Positions 1 through 6,623 of a stretch of 8,572 bases of DNA are shown here, piece after piece; within the stretch, counting starts at the first letter, position 1, and the number at the start of each line of letters is the position of its first letter. The position numbers and the translations under genes were made by a program. Source of the DNA: Promethearchaeota archaeon (lineage in GTDB: Archaea > Asgardarchaeota > Lokiarchaeia > Sigynarchaeales > SOKP01). The notes beneath the pieces are model-generated. The model saw nothing but the letters and a program-made list of their open reading frames with translations. It did no database searches and was not told where the DNA came from. Where the stretch lies: contig WJIN01000198.1 of NCBI GenBank assembly GCA_014730295.1, positions 1 through 8,572 of the forward strand. Reading direction: 5' to 3'.

Positions 1-50
1 AACCAAAAGATACGTAATTTTTACGGTATAGAGTTATAAAATTTCTGGCT

Positions 51-70
51 AATAGCTATTCTTTTTTTTT
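51..70 (+). terminator. Poly-T terminator-like element of an upstream gene
   Basis: A perfect 10-bp palindrome AATAGCTATT (51-60) is followed at once by C and nine T residues (62-70). A T-rich tract at the end of a transcript is the usual archaeal termination signal. It would end a plus-strand transcript entering from left of the window. The palindrome has no loop, so the T tract carries most of the weight. No coding sequence is recognisable in 1-178. Confidence 0.4.
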
Positions 71-143
71 ATATAATCGTTAGGTTTATTGAGTGGGTAA
101 TTCCTAATAGAACCTCATAAATTCAAATAATATATAATAGATT

Positions 144-178
144 ATTTTTAAAATCTAAATTGATTTTAAAATCCTATA
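144..178 (+). promoter_or_regulatory. TATA-type promoter with repeated palindromic element
   Basis: The decamer TTTTAAAATC occurs twice, at 146-155 and 164-173, an 18-bp repeat distance. The second copy lies in a perfect 12-bp palindrome GATTTTAAAATC (162-173). The first copy is centred about 30 nt before the ATG at 179, which is where an archaeal TATA box would sit for a leaderless transcript. The second copy would then lie at the transcription start and could be an operator. The TATA call rests on spacing and composition; the operator role is inference. Confidence 0.4.
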
Positions 179-574
179 ATGAAAAATTTAGATTCAATAT
201 TTATAGAAATTAAAGAAATATTAGAAGAACACTCCGATTCATTCTTAGCTAAAGAGAAGTATATTAACTCCAAAGCTAAGCAAGAAAAACCTGCATATCA
301 TTTATATGGGACAAAGGATGTAAGTCTATTTGGAAAAAAACCCGAAAAAACCTATATCGCAGGAGTTATTAAACAAAAAAATTATGTAAGTTTCTATTTT
401 AGTCCTATATATTCTCATCCTGATGACTTTTCCGATATTAGTCCAGACCTAAATAAGTATCTGAAGGGGAAATCGTGTTTCAATTTGACAAAATTAAACC
501 CCGAGTTGAAAAAAGAAATCAAAACTCTACTATCGGATGGAATACAAAAATATAAGGAATTAGAATGGATATAA
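179..574 (+). CDS. DUF1801/YdhG-like small cytosolic protein
   Basis: A 131-residue soluble protein with no signal peptide or membrane helix. The centre and C-terminus match what I know of the DUF1801/YdhG-like fold: a hydrophobic strand segment AGVIKQKNYVSFYFSPIY (residues 61-78) followed by HP, then LKGKSCFNLTKL (95-106), then an amphipathic helix ending in LEWI. Family members are compact and found in bacteria and archaea; some are called iron chaperones, but no catalytic residue is established and I assign no function. The ATG at 179 is about 30 nt after a TATA-like box and has no Shine-Dalgarno, so translation is probably leaderless. It converges on the peptidase gene. The broken gene at 2452-2781 belongs to the similarly small TfoX-N family. 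Family call fairly sure, role unknown. Confidence 0.75.
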   Translation: MKNLDSIFIEIKEILEEHSDSFLAKEKYINSKAKQEKPAYHLYGTKDVSLFGKKPEKTYIAGVIKQKNYVSFYFSPIYSHPDDFSDISPDLNKYLKGKSCFNLTKLNPELKKEIKTLLSDGIQKYKELEWI

Positions 575-590
575 GGAATAAACAACCATT

Positions 591-637
591 GGTTTCAATT
601 TAGTTAAAAATCATTTTAAATTAACTCCATTGATACC
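591..637 (+). terminator. Imperfect inverted repeat after the DUF1801-like gene
   Basis: Two 17-nt arms (591-607 and 621-637) pair at 14 of 17 positions around a 13-nt A/T spacer; outer ends are GGT and ACC. It starts 17 nt after the stop at 574 and is followed by a T-rich stretch. Position and shape fit a 3'-end hairpin for the plus-strand gene. A strong pyrimidine tract at about 739-760 could be the actual termination site. Confidence 0.4.
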
Positions 638-649
638 TTATTTTGTTGG

Positions 650-681
650 ATCTAATCAAAGGGCATCTTGGATGATTAGAT
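650..681 (+). repeat. Second inverted repeat in the convergent intergenic region
   Basis: The arms ATCTAATCA (650-658) and TGATTAGAT (673-681) are perfectly complementary over 9 bp. G-U pairs extend the stem in RNA, and AAG/CTT (659-661 with 667-669) gives an inner pairing. It lies between two genes that end toward each other, so a transcript-end structure is the simplest reading. Confidence 0.35.
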
Positions 682-802
682 TTACCCTAAAACCATATGA
701 AATAAAAAGTTTTTTAGCAGGAAATTTGAAAAACCTTAACTTTTTCTTTCTTCTTCTCATTAGATAAAAGTGGTTATTCCAAAAATTTATTCTTTAAATA
801 AG

Positions 803-832
803 ACTATTAGTATTTTTTAAAAACCTAATAGT
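803..832 (-). terminator. Hairpin terminator candidate of the M28-like gene
   Basis: Arms ACTATTAG (803-810) and CTAATAGT (825-832) are perfect 8-bp complements around an A/T-only centre apart from one C/G. The element begins 17 nt beyond the peptidase stop codon on the minus strand, and the minus strand then runs into T-rich sequence. It may act on both strands, as the region is convergent. Confidence 0.45.
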
Positions 833-848
833 TTATAACACATATAAT

Positions 849-2276
849 TTAAATTTTCAAATTCTCTTTAGGGATATTATCTACTTTTTTTACAATATCA
901 ATGAACCCATTTGCAACGGGTTCAAGTTGGTTAACTGCGACCTTATCAATCATATCCTCAGGATGCCAGTTATAAAATGGACCACCTATAAAACTAAAGA
1001 CAGGAATGTTCTCCTCAAAAAACGGCGTTGCATCCGTCCAAAGAGATACTTCTTGAGTATATTTACTCTCACTTCCCTCTTTTGATACGACTTCCGTTGC
1101 TATAGGCATAATTCCCGTAAGTTCTAAATTATGGTCAATTAGCATTTTTTTTGCGGATTCTCTAAACTCAGGGATATCAGACACGAATAATGCTCTTATC
1201 TGGGGGAGGCTTGTGGTGATCACATTTCCATCTTTTATAATAGGTTCTAAGCCAATGTGTTCCGTATGAATACTGGTGACTATTCTTGAGACTAATTTCC
1301 TATTTTCTTTGATAAATTCATATCCCCCTATAGAACCATAAAAATGACCAGTCGAAAAAAGCACAAGAAGGCCTCTATTTCTTTTATCCTTAGGAATTCG
1401 AGAAAAATACTTTGCCATTGCTAAAATTATTGAGACTCCAGACGCATCTTGGACGGCACCATGAAATGCTGCATCATGGTGAGACCCTATTTCAATAAGT
1501 TCTTCAGTTTTTCCGGGAAGGATACCAAAAATGTTGGATGTTTTACCTTTTGATCTTTTTCCTGTTAAAATTATCTTTCCTTTTATCAAGTGTTTTTCTT
1601 GTTTAATGAGTTCTGTTAATTTTTTTCCTTCCGATTTTGAAAGAAATATTCCAGGGATTGGGCGTGGGAAATCATTTATTCCCTCTGCGGGATAGTAGAG
1701 TATGGGACTGTCTATTGGATAATTTGACAATATTCCAATAAATCCTATAGCTCCTTGTTTGGTTGCGCGATGGTATGCTGCCCAATTGATTCCTCGAGAC
1801 ATATCCGGAATATTATGATCTTCAAGCCTTACATTGTTAGGATTATGAATGTAGGGTGAAACTAATGATAAAGCCTGATATTGCAAAAGTAAAAATTCTA
1901 AATCAATAACTACTATTTTTCCTTTAAGATCTTTTTCATCAAAATCTTTCTCGCTTCCTTTTCCTAGATATATAAGATTTCCTGAAATTCCTTCTGGCTC
2001 AGTAAAAGAAGTATAACACGTGTAATAACAAGGACATCCATGATTCTTCCCATCTATTTCATATATGAAACGCCAATATTCTGGTTCCCACATATCAAAT
2101 TCTATTTCTTGTCTTCTTACATCTTCGAATCCAAAACTTCTTAATCGATTTTCAAGAAAGTTTTCAACTTTATGAGAAGCAGCAGTACCAGGTCTTCTAT
2201 ACCCCTTATCACACATAGCCATAATCCATGAAAGCATCTCCTCTTTATTCGGGACATTTTCTTCTCTTTCTATCAT
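849..2276 (-). CDS. M28-family metallopeptidase homologue with atypical active site
   Basis: A 475-residue protein (ATG at 2276). An in-frame TTG at 2285 would add three residues; I prefer the ATG, with a weak GGAT upstream. No signal peptide, so probably cytosolic. Residues about 100-240 resemble a PA-type insert domain; the M28 zinc-peptidase domain follows. Metal-ligand motifs visible: GSHHD (264-268, His266), the bridging Asp277 in QDASG, Glu339 in HTEHIG where Asp is usual, and His438 in WHPED near the end. The segment that normally holds the catalytic base and a zinc ligand as adjacent Glu-Glu reads STGHFYGSIGG, placing His311 and Phe312 there. The protein may therefore be an M28 subfamily with altered chemistry or a non-peptidase. 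A TATA-like stretch at 2331-2345 would give a leader of roughly 30 nt. Fold call is firm; activity is not. Confidence 0.85.
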   Translation of the reverse strand: MIEREENVPNKEEMLSWIMAMCDKGYRRPGTAASHKVENFLENRLRSFGFEDVRRQEIEFDMWEPEYWRFIYEIDGKNHGCPCYYTCYTSFTEPEGISGNLIYLGKGSEKDFDEKDLKGKIVVIDLEFLLLQYQALSLVSPYIHNPNNVRLEDHNIPDMSRGINWAAYHRATKQGAIGFIGILSNYPIDSPILYYPAEGINDFPRPIPGIFLSKSEGKKLTELIKQEKHLIKGKIILTGKRSKGKTSNIFGILPGKTEELIEIGSHHDAAFHGAVQDASGVSIILAMAKYFSRIPKDKRNRGLLVLFSTGHFYGSIGGYEFIKENRKLVSRIVTSIHTEHIGLEPIIKDGNVITTSLPQIRALFVSDIPEFRESAKKMLIDHNLELTGIMPIATEVVSKEGSESKYTQEVSLWTDATPFFEENIPVFSFIGGPFYNWHPEDMIDKVAVNQLEPVANGFIDIVKKVDNIPKENLKI

Positions 2277-2330
2277 ACAATCCAATCTATTTTTTTAATC
2301 TGTTTCCATTTATGATATAAAAAATTAGTT

Positions 2331-2345
2331 TTTTAAATATTTAAG
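2331..2345 (-). promoter_or_regulatory. TATA-like promoter of the M28-like gene
   Basis: On the minus strand the sequence CTTAAATATTTAAAA lies about 50-65 nt upstream of the ATG at 2276. An archaeal start site about 25 nt downstream would give a short leader. The call rests on composition and spacing only. Confidence 0.35.
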
Positions 2346-2451
2346 TGTTAGCGGATTTTCTAGATTTTAGTATAATACTCTCAAAAGAGCATGTTAGTGA
2401 AGTCTAAGAGCTTTTAATCTAAATCCCTAAATTTCCCTATAACTAATCAGC

Positions 2452-2781
2452 TTATGCATTTTCATAACTTATATGTAGATAGGGTAAAATCGTGTCCAAA
2501 GTTTCTGAGCTTTCAATTGGAATTTGTAACCCTCTCTTTATTGTTCTATCACCCGCTTGAAATGGAAATACCTTAAATCTTTGAGAAATCTCAGCTTTGG
2601 ACTCTTCGGGTAATTGTGTAATCAGAATTCCGCCATTGACCAGAAATCCAAATAGGCTGTCATTTAGTTAATAACTGAGACAGCCAAATATCTTTTTCAT
2701 GGATGTCCTCTCCCACTTAAGAACTTTTTCCTCAACATACATAGGATTTATTTTCATTTCATCCTCTGAATAATATTTCAT
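2452..2781 (-). pseudogene. TfoX-N-like protein interrupted by one in-frame TAA
   Basis: One minus-strand frame runs from ATG 2781 to the TAA at 2452-2454 (109 residue positions) and is broken once, by TAA at 2668-2670 (codon 38). Before it: MKYYSEDEMKINPMYVEEKV, then SMKKIFGCLSY. After it: LNDSLFGFLVNGGILITQLP, then a segment with FPFQAGDRTIKRG and ending ILPYLHISYENA. The two halves fit end to end with the TfoX N-terminal-domain family pattern (MFGC.SY.VNGKLFAFLV...), where the stop falls on a position that usually holds a hydrophobic residue. TTA (Leu) to TAA is a one-base change. A GTGAGG ribosome site precedes the ATG at good spacing and a TATA-like stretch lies at about 2795-2808. Without read-through only a 37-residue stub is made, and no ATG follows the stop. 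Recent inactivation or a sequence error are both possible. Confidence 0.75.
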
Positions 2782-2879
2782 GTTTTCCTCACTATAATAT
2801 AAAATAAGTTAACTTTGGTTAGTCCATGGTATATTAAACAAAACTCAAATAAAAATTACTAAATAACGTCATACTCGAA

Positions 2880-2888
2880 CTTTAAATA
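2880..2888 (+). promoter_or_regulatory. TATA-box candidate for the kinase/phosphatase gene
   Basis: CTTTAAATA lies 42-50 nt before the GTG at 2930 and 82-90 nt before the ATG at 2970. Other genes here with a leader have the TATA-like box about 42-53 nt from the start codon, which favours the GTG at 2930 as the real start. Confidence 0.4.
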
Positions 2889-2969
2889 TGCTGTGATAAT
2901 ATCAATATCAAAAAGATAAAAAATAGCAAGTGATTATTTATAAGCCTAAAAAACGAAGTACTTATAATT

Positions 2970-4430
2970 ATGGGTTATCCCGCAATTGGGAAATCCACCG
3001 TTGCTCAAAGATATATTGACCAAGGCTACTATAGACTAAATCGTGAAGAATTAAGATGCAAGTTAGAAGATCTCGTTCCAAAAATGGATAGGCTTTACAA
3101 AGAAGGAAAGCGACTATTCGTTTTAGATAATACTTACATGACAAGAAATTCTAGAGCTCCTGTGATTAAATGGGCTAAAGAACATGAAATACCCATTAAA
3201 TGTGTTTGGATTACCTCAGAATCCCCAGAAGCAATTGAAGTAGCACAATATAATGCCGTAAAAAGGATGCTTGATAAATTTGGAAAGATCTTGACTAATG
3301 AAGAGATTAAGGAACAAAAAGACCCAAACATATTTCCTCCTGTTGTTTTATTTTCATTCCGAAAAAAATTTCAAAAACCCAGCAAGAAAGAGGGATTCAA
3401 CACATTGGAGACTATACAATTCCAGAGGAATAAGGATGAAAAAATTTATAAAAATAAAGCCATCATCTTGGACTATGATGGAACTCTCAGAAAAACCATA
3501 AGCGGTGAAAAATACCCAAAAGATCCCGAAGATATTGAAATCCTACCTCATCGTAAAAACATTCTTAAGAAATATGTCGAAAAAGGTTATATTTTACTTG
3601 GAGTTTCGAATCAATCTTTTGTGAGTAAGGGAACTCTCACTTACCAAGAAGCAGAAGCATGCTTCAATAGAACGAATAAATTATTAGGTTTTGATATTAA
3701 CTATAAATTCTGTCCCCATAAAGCATTTCCTCTCAATTGTTATTGTCGAAAGCCGATGCCCGGATTTGGAGTAGAATTTATTGAAAAATATAAACTGGAT
3801 CCGGATAAAACCATAATGATCGGGGATCAAACTACAGATAAAACATTTGCGAGAAGGTCTGGTATTAAATTTATACATGCGGACGAGTTCTTCAAAACCG
3901 AGTCTAAAGTTGGTAAAAGTGAGGAGAATCATAACACTGAAAGAACTAAAATTGCGAGTAATATAAAAACAACTTCAACAAGGACTAAATCAATTCAAAC
4001 TAAACTAATTGATTTACCTCTTAAGAACAATAAAGAGGATGAATCTAGCATTGAAGATTTTAAATTAATTCTTAATAAAGAGATTGGTCAAGATTTAGAA
4101 CTATTTACTATTCCCGAAGTCACAGCTTTAAAGCCATTTATAGAAAAGCAAGGTCTGACTTTTAAATCAGGATCCGCATATTATGAACTCATAAAGCGCG
4201 AAGAAGTCCATCCCGCTAAAAAAATAATCGTGTTTAATAAAAATACAGGCGAGATACATTTCAACTCAGAAGCTCGAAACTTTATAGGGATTTCAACCAC
4301 AGAAAAAGTTCGCGTTTCTCCCAGTGATGAGACTAAAAAGAATTATAAAATATTCATTCAAAGTAAATCCTATAACCGAAAATTACCAAAAGATACTATA
4401 CTCTTATACTTAAAACAGAATAGAACTTAA
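2970..4430 (+). CDS. Bifunctional PNKP-type polynucleotide kinase / HAD phosphatase
   Basis: A 486-residue protein likely to heal nucleic-acid ends: 5'-hydroxyl phosphorylation and 3'-phosphate removal. Kinase domain (1-152): P-loop GYPAIGKST (2-10), LNREELR (23-29) in the place of the phage NRDD motif, DNT (53-55), and RKKFQKPSKKEGF (131-143), which matches the end of the animal PNKP kinase domain. Phosphatase domain (163-308), HAD HisB/GmhB-like: DYDGT (168-172), SNQ (213-215), a zinc loop CPH..CYC (Cys248, His250, Cys257, Cys259), RKP (260-262) and GDQTTD (285-290). A Lys/Thr/Ser-rich linker leads to an unassigned domain (355-486). Kinase-first order is as in T4 Pnkp. The ATG at 2970 is inside the first kinase strand: codons just upstream read NEVLII in frame but have no start, so the true start is probably GTG 2930 with a base error in the A6 run at 2948-2953. 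A GmhB-like sugar-phosphate phosphatase role is an alternative. Confidence 0.85.
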   Translation: MGYPAIGKSTVAQRYIDQGYYRLNREELRCKLEDLVPKMDRLYKEGKRLFVLDNTYMTRNSRAPVIKWAKEHEIPIKCVWITSESPEAIEVAQYNAVKRMLDKFGKILTNEEIKEQKDPNIFPPVVLFSFRKKFQKPSKKEGFNTLETIQFQRNKDEKIYKNKAIILDYDGTLRKTISGEKYPKDPEDIEILPHRKNILKKYVEKGYILLGVSNQSFVSKGTLTYQEAEACFNRTNKLLGFDINYKFCPHKAFPLNCYCRKPMPGFGVEFIEKYKLDPDKTIMIGDQTTDKTFARRSGIKFIHADEFFKTESKVGKSEENHNTERTKIASNIKTTSTRTKSIQTKLIDLPLKNNKEDESSIEDFKLILNKEIGQDLELFTIPEVTALKPFIEKQGLTFKSGSAYYELIKREEVHPAKKIIVFNKNTGEIHFNSEARNFIGISTTEKVRVSPSDETKKNYKIFIQSKSYNRKLPKDTILLYLKQNRT

Positions 4431-4557
4431 ACCTGTGTTTGTTTATCCTATCTTCGTGTGTATTTATTACAACTTAAAGAATTAAGAGACTTAGATATCT
4501 TAGTAATGAGGGTGAAGACTTTAAAAGAATTTCCTTTTCTAATAAGAATAGGTTTAA

Positions 4558-4733
4558 ATGAAGAAAGGAAGACACGTAGTAAAACCAAAAAACCTCCCCT
4601 CTAAGACACCAGCAAATAACAAAGTGAAGACATTCATGGGATTTCCTAAATTACCGCTATTATTGATGATGGACAGATACAAACAAAAACTTGTACTAAT
4701 GCGATAAACGACGCTAACGCGAAGGTAAAGTAA
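4558..4733 (+). pseudogene. Possible frameshifted small protein gene
   Basis: From ATG 4558 the frame reads MKKGRHVVKPKNLPSK..., then VKTFMGFPK, up to 4650, and continues out of family-like composition to a TAA at 4705-4707. One extra A in the AAA run at 4648-4650 would move it into the frame reading ITAIIDDGQIQ, then TKTCTNAINDANAKVK, ending at TAA 4731-4733. The joined 58-residue product looks more protein-like than either open frame alone, but I recognise no family. This could be chance in a non-coding stretch. A competing open frame in the kinase frame overlaps its start. Confidence 0.25.
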
Positions 4734-4810
4734 ATCGTAAGATCATGAGGATATACCGCAGCTGTGAGTTCTGAAAAATGATTTAATTCAAACACATCCT
4801 TCTAAACGAA

Positions 4811-4918
4811 TCAATTTATATCTTTATTCAAATCAACGTAATCATTTAAATTAGCATTCCATCTAATATTCTTTATTTTTGATATAAAGTCTGAAACATC
4901 TAAAATCATCAATTTCAT
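4811..4918 (-). CDS. Possible 35-residue small protein after the zinc-ribbon gene
   Basis: ATG at 4918 lies 5 nt after the stop codon (4924-4926) of the membrane/zinc-ribbon gene on the same strand. An AGAAG sequence sits just before it, overlapping the upstream stop. The product reads MKLMILDVSDFISKIKNIRW and then NANLNDYVDLNKDIN, a plausible soluble peptide with a strand-helix start. The tight spacing suggests translational coupling if it is real. It is short, matches no family I know, and could be chance or a truncated remnant. Confidence 0.3.
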   Translation of the reverse strand: MKLMILDVSDFISKIKNIRWNANLNDYVDLNKDIN

Positions 4919-4923
4919 ATCTT

Positions 4924-5277
4924 CTAAACAGATAATTTTGTCCCACATTTTTCGCAAAATTTAGCTTTTGGACGATTTTGATTTCCGCATTGAGGGCATT
5001 TGGATTTAAGATTTTTCTCCCATCGTTTCTTCTCATCAAGGTAGGCAAGGATAATAACTATATATGGCATTGCCGCAACTATTATCATTGGAGTGACCAT
5101 CGAGATTAAAGCATTCAGTAATTCTTGGCAATTGGAATAATTACCTATTAAGCTAAATGCGACTAATATGATTATTATTGTGACTATAATTACGATAGTG
5201 ATGATTTTTAGAAATTTTCGGTAAAACTTTTCAAGATGTTTTGGTTCCGATACATCAATCTGTTCATCGTCAGCCAT
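4924..5277 (-). CDS. Two-helix membrane protein with C-terminal zinc ribbon
   Basis: A 117-residue protein. Residues 1-21 are an acidic, polar N-terminus. Residues about 22-45 form a very hydrophobic Ile/Val-rich helix and about 57-80 a second helix, linked by a short loop with one Cys (50). The tail after DEKKRW carries a zinc ribbon: CPQCG (94-98) and CEKCG (108-112), spaced as in the common zinc_ribbon_2 module. Positive residues after helix 2 place the ribbon, and probably the N-terminus, in the cytoplasm. Such proteins are common in archaea and mostly uncharacterised; the ribbon may bind a partner rather than nucleic acid. ATG 5277 follows a TATATAT box at 5319-5327 by about 46 nt. A 35-codon open frame follows 5 nt downstream. 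Structure prediction is sure, function unknown. Confidence 0.8.
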   Translation of the reverse strand: MADDEQIDVSEPKHLEKFYRKFLKIITIVIIVTIIIILVAFSLIGNYSNCQELLNALISMVTPMIIVAAMPYIVIILAYLDEKKRWEKNLKSKCPQCGNQNRPKAKFCEKCGTKLSV

Positions 5278-5318
5278 AAACTAAGTTAAATGAATTCAAT
5301 TCCGTATTTATGTCTACT

Positions 5319-5342
5319 CATATATAACTAAATAATATTTAG
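5319..5342 (-). promoter_or_regulatory. TATA box with adjacent 15-bp palindrome, zinc-ribbon gene promoter
   Basis: On the minus strand the palindrome CTAAATATTATTTAG (5342 to 5328; 7-bp arms about one base) abuts TTATATATG (5327 to 5319). The TATA-like element is about 46 nt before the ATG at 5277, so the palindrome covers the BRE position upstream. It may be an operator, though A/T-only palindromes arise easily at this composition. Confidence 0.35.
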
Positions 5343-5564
5343 AAATAATTTAGGCATTATTAGCTCTAAAAATTGGTATTTATTATGAAGATTAACCTTA
5401 ACCCTCAATAATTTATATCTATCTGAGTTTTGTGGATTATCAAGATTATGAATTATACAAATTACTTAGTGAATAAAAGGAAAACTAAACTCTTATACCC
5501 ATCATACAAAGAATAGAAGAGAAAATAAATAGATTAAAAAATGAGCTTGATTAATTCAGTACAA

Positions 5565-6587
5565 TTAGAGCTTTATTATTTCCACATCAGGATATATATT
5601 TTCTATGCCCTTCAACCAATCATTATAGAATTGTTTGCTAACATTAACATTGAACAATACACAAATTAGATGGGGAAAATATTGCTTATATCTCATACAT
5701 TTGTCAGCAATCGACATCAAATCTTTATGTGAAGTAGGACCTTTGATCTCTATAGCTATATTTCTAACAACGATATCTGGTCTTGTGGATCCTCGCCTAA
5801 CCTCTATTTTTGTACTGGGGAACTTAGATTTTAGGAATTGAGCTAGTGTATCTTGGTAATGGAATTCCTTATTATATTGGCGCAATGGTTTAAAATCTCT
5901 TATTACATTCCAAACTTCTAATAGTGTTTTATTACCTTCCGTCTTGATCTTTTCTCTTCTTACTCTCGCCTTCCATTCTGCTTTGGTTTTTTCAATATCA
6001 GCCATAATATCACTTATCGAAATATGGTTTCTTTTTGCGAAAGATATAACAGATTCTAATTTGAGTCTATTTTTCAATCTAACCACTAGCTCCTTTTTCG
6101 TACATTCAAGTTCCTCATAATAGATTTCTCCTGTTTTTTCATCCTCTTTCTCAACCTCCTTCATAATGCTTAACTTTTTCTCAAAACATAACTTCTTAAG
6201 TTGAGCTTTTTTCATCCGACGGAGGATACTCCCTTTCCATTTCCGAATTTGAATCTTCTTTTTTGAATACCAAACTACCTTTTTAACACTCATTACTAAT
6301 CCTCTACCGATTTTACGTGCAATTCTCTTTCCCGTTGAATCTTTATCGTTCTTTAATGATTCCTCTGCTGATTTGTTAATTAATACCTCTGATTCCTCAA
6401 TACTTAGGTTAGAGATTTCATCTCCCTCTTTTTGGAGTTTTTCTTTAGACTCCTTAACCAGCTGTGCTTGTTCTTTTCTAAGAAAATCCTGGTGCTCTAT
6501 ACATAACGGAATATCAAATTTTTCAACAGAATATAAAAATTCGCCTTTTGTAATATCCTTTTTGCAAATATTACAGTAATATCTCAT
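5565..6587 (-). CDS. Zinc finger / SAP-like / PD-(D/E)XK nuclease protein
   Basis: A 340-residue protein that probably binds and cuts DNA. An N-terminal zinc finger has CNIC (Cys5, Cys8) and CIEH (Cys29, His32) with the YS..KF..PLC pattern of small archaeal fingers. An acidic, Glu-rich coiled stretch (36-80) and a strongly basic segment (87-126, RIARK, KKKIQIRKWKG) follow. A SAP-like helix-turn-helix (about 126-175: LKKLCFEKKLS, then TKKELVVRLKNRL) is split by an acidic insert. The C-terminal domain has nuclease motifs: Glu241, RRGSTRPDI (264-272, Asp271) and IEIKGP (279-284; Glu280, Lys282), with a core strand LICVLFNVNV. All catalytic positions of a PD-(D/E)XK enzyme are present. ATG 6587 lies about 48 nt from an AT-rich box inside an inverted repeat (6624-6650). 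It could be a repair or defence nuclease; the substrate is unknown. Confidence 0.8.
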   Translation of the reverse strand: MRYYCNICKKDITKGEFLYSVEKFDIPLCIEHQDFLRKEQAQLVKESKEKLQKEGDEISNLSIEESEVLINKSAEESLKNDKDSTGKRIARKIGRGLVMSVKKVVWYSKKKIQIRKWKGSILRRMKKAQLKKLCFEKKLSIMKEVEKEDEKTGEIYYEELECTKKELVVRLKNRLKLESVISFAKRNHISISDIMADIEKTKAEWKARVRREKIKTEGNKTLLEVWNVIRDFKPLRQYNKEFHYQDTLAQFLKSKFPSTKIEVRRGSTRPDIVVRNIAIEIKGPTSHKDLMSIADKCMRYKQYFPHLICVLFNVNVSKQFYNDWLKGIENIYPDVEIIKL

Positions 6588-6623
6588 GATAGATAAAATT
6601 TCTCCTACTATTTCTGTCAGATA

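Larger units (their letters stand above)
4431..4923. other. 493-base region with small or decayed open frames
   Basis: No complete recognisable gene lies here. The kinase/phosphatase frame stays open for 57 codons after its TAA, to the TAA at 4602-4604, but the translation has no recognisable motif. A frameshifted 58-codon open frame (4558-4733, plus) and a 35-codon frame (4811-4918, minus) are listed separately. The T-rich stretch at about 4437-4470 could end the kinase/phosphatase transcript. The remainder looks non-coding. Confidence 0.5.

Noticed and set aside
3684..3932. Minus-strand 82-codon open frame inside the kinase/phosphatase gene
   Set aside because: Fully antisense to the conserved HAD domain and without recognisable motifs.
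4431..4604. Kinase/phosphatase frame continuing 57 codons beyond its TAA
   Set aside because: The extension has no motif, is Cys- and Leu-rich at first, and the annotated C-terminus ends naturally in a charged tail; read-through is not supported.
4863..5048. Minus-strand 61-codon open frame overlapping the zinc-ribbon gene
   Set aside because: It lies in another frame over the zinc-ribbon coding end, which has clear Cys motifs; a shadow frame.
5451..5553. Short plus-strand frames, including one with RIEEKINRLKNELD before a TGA/TAA-type stop
   Set aside because: Coiled-coil-like but only about 20 codons with no start and no family match; could be a gene remnant, but chance is as likely.
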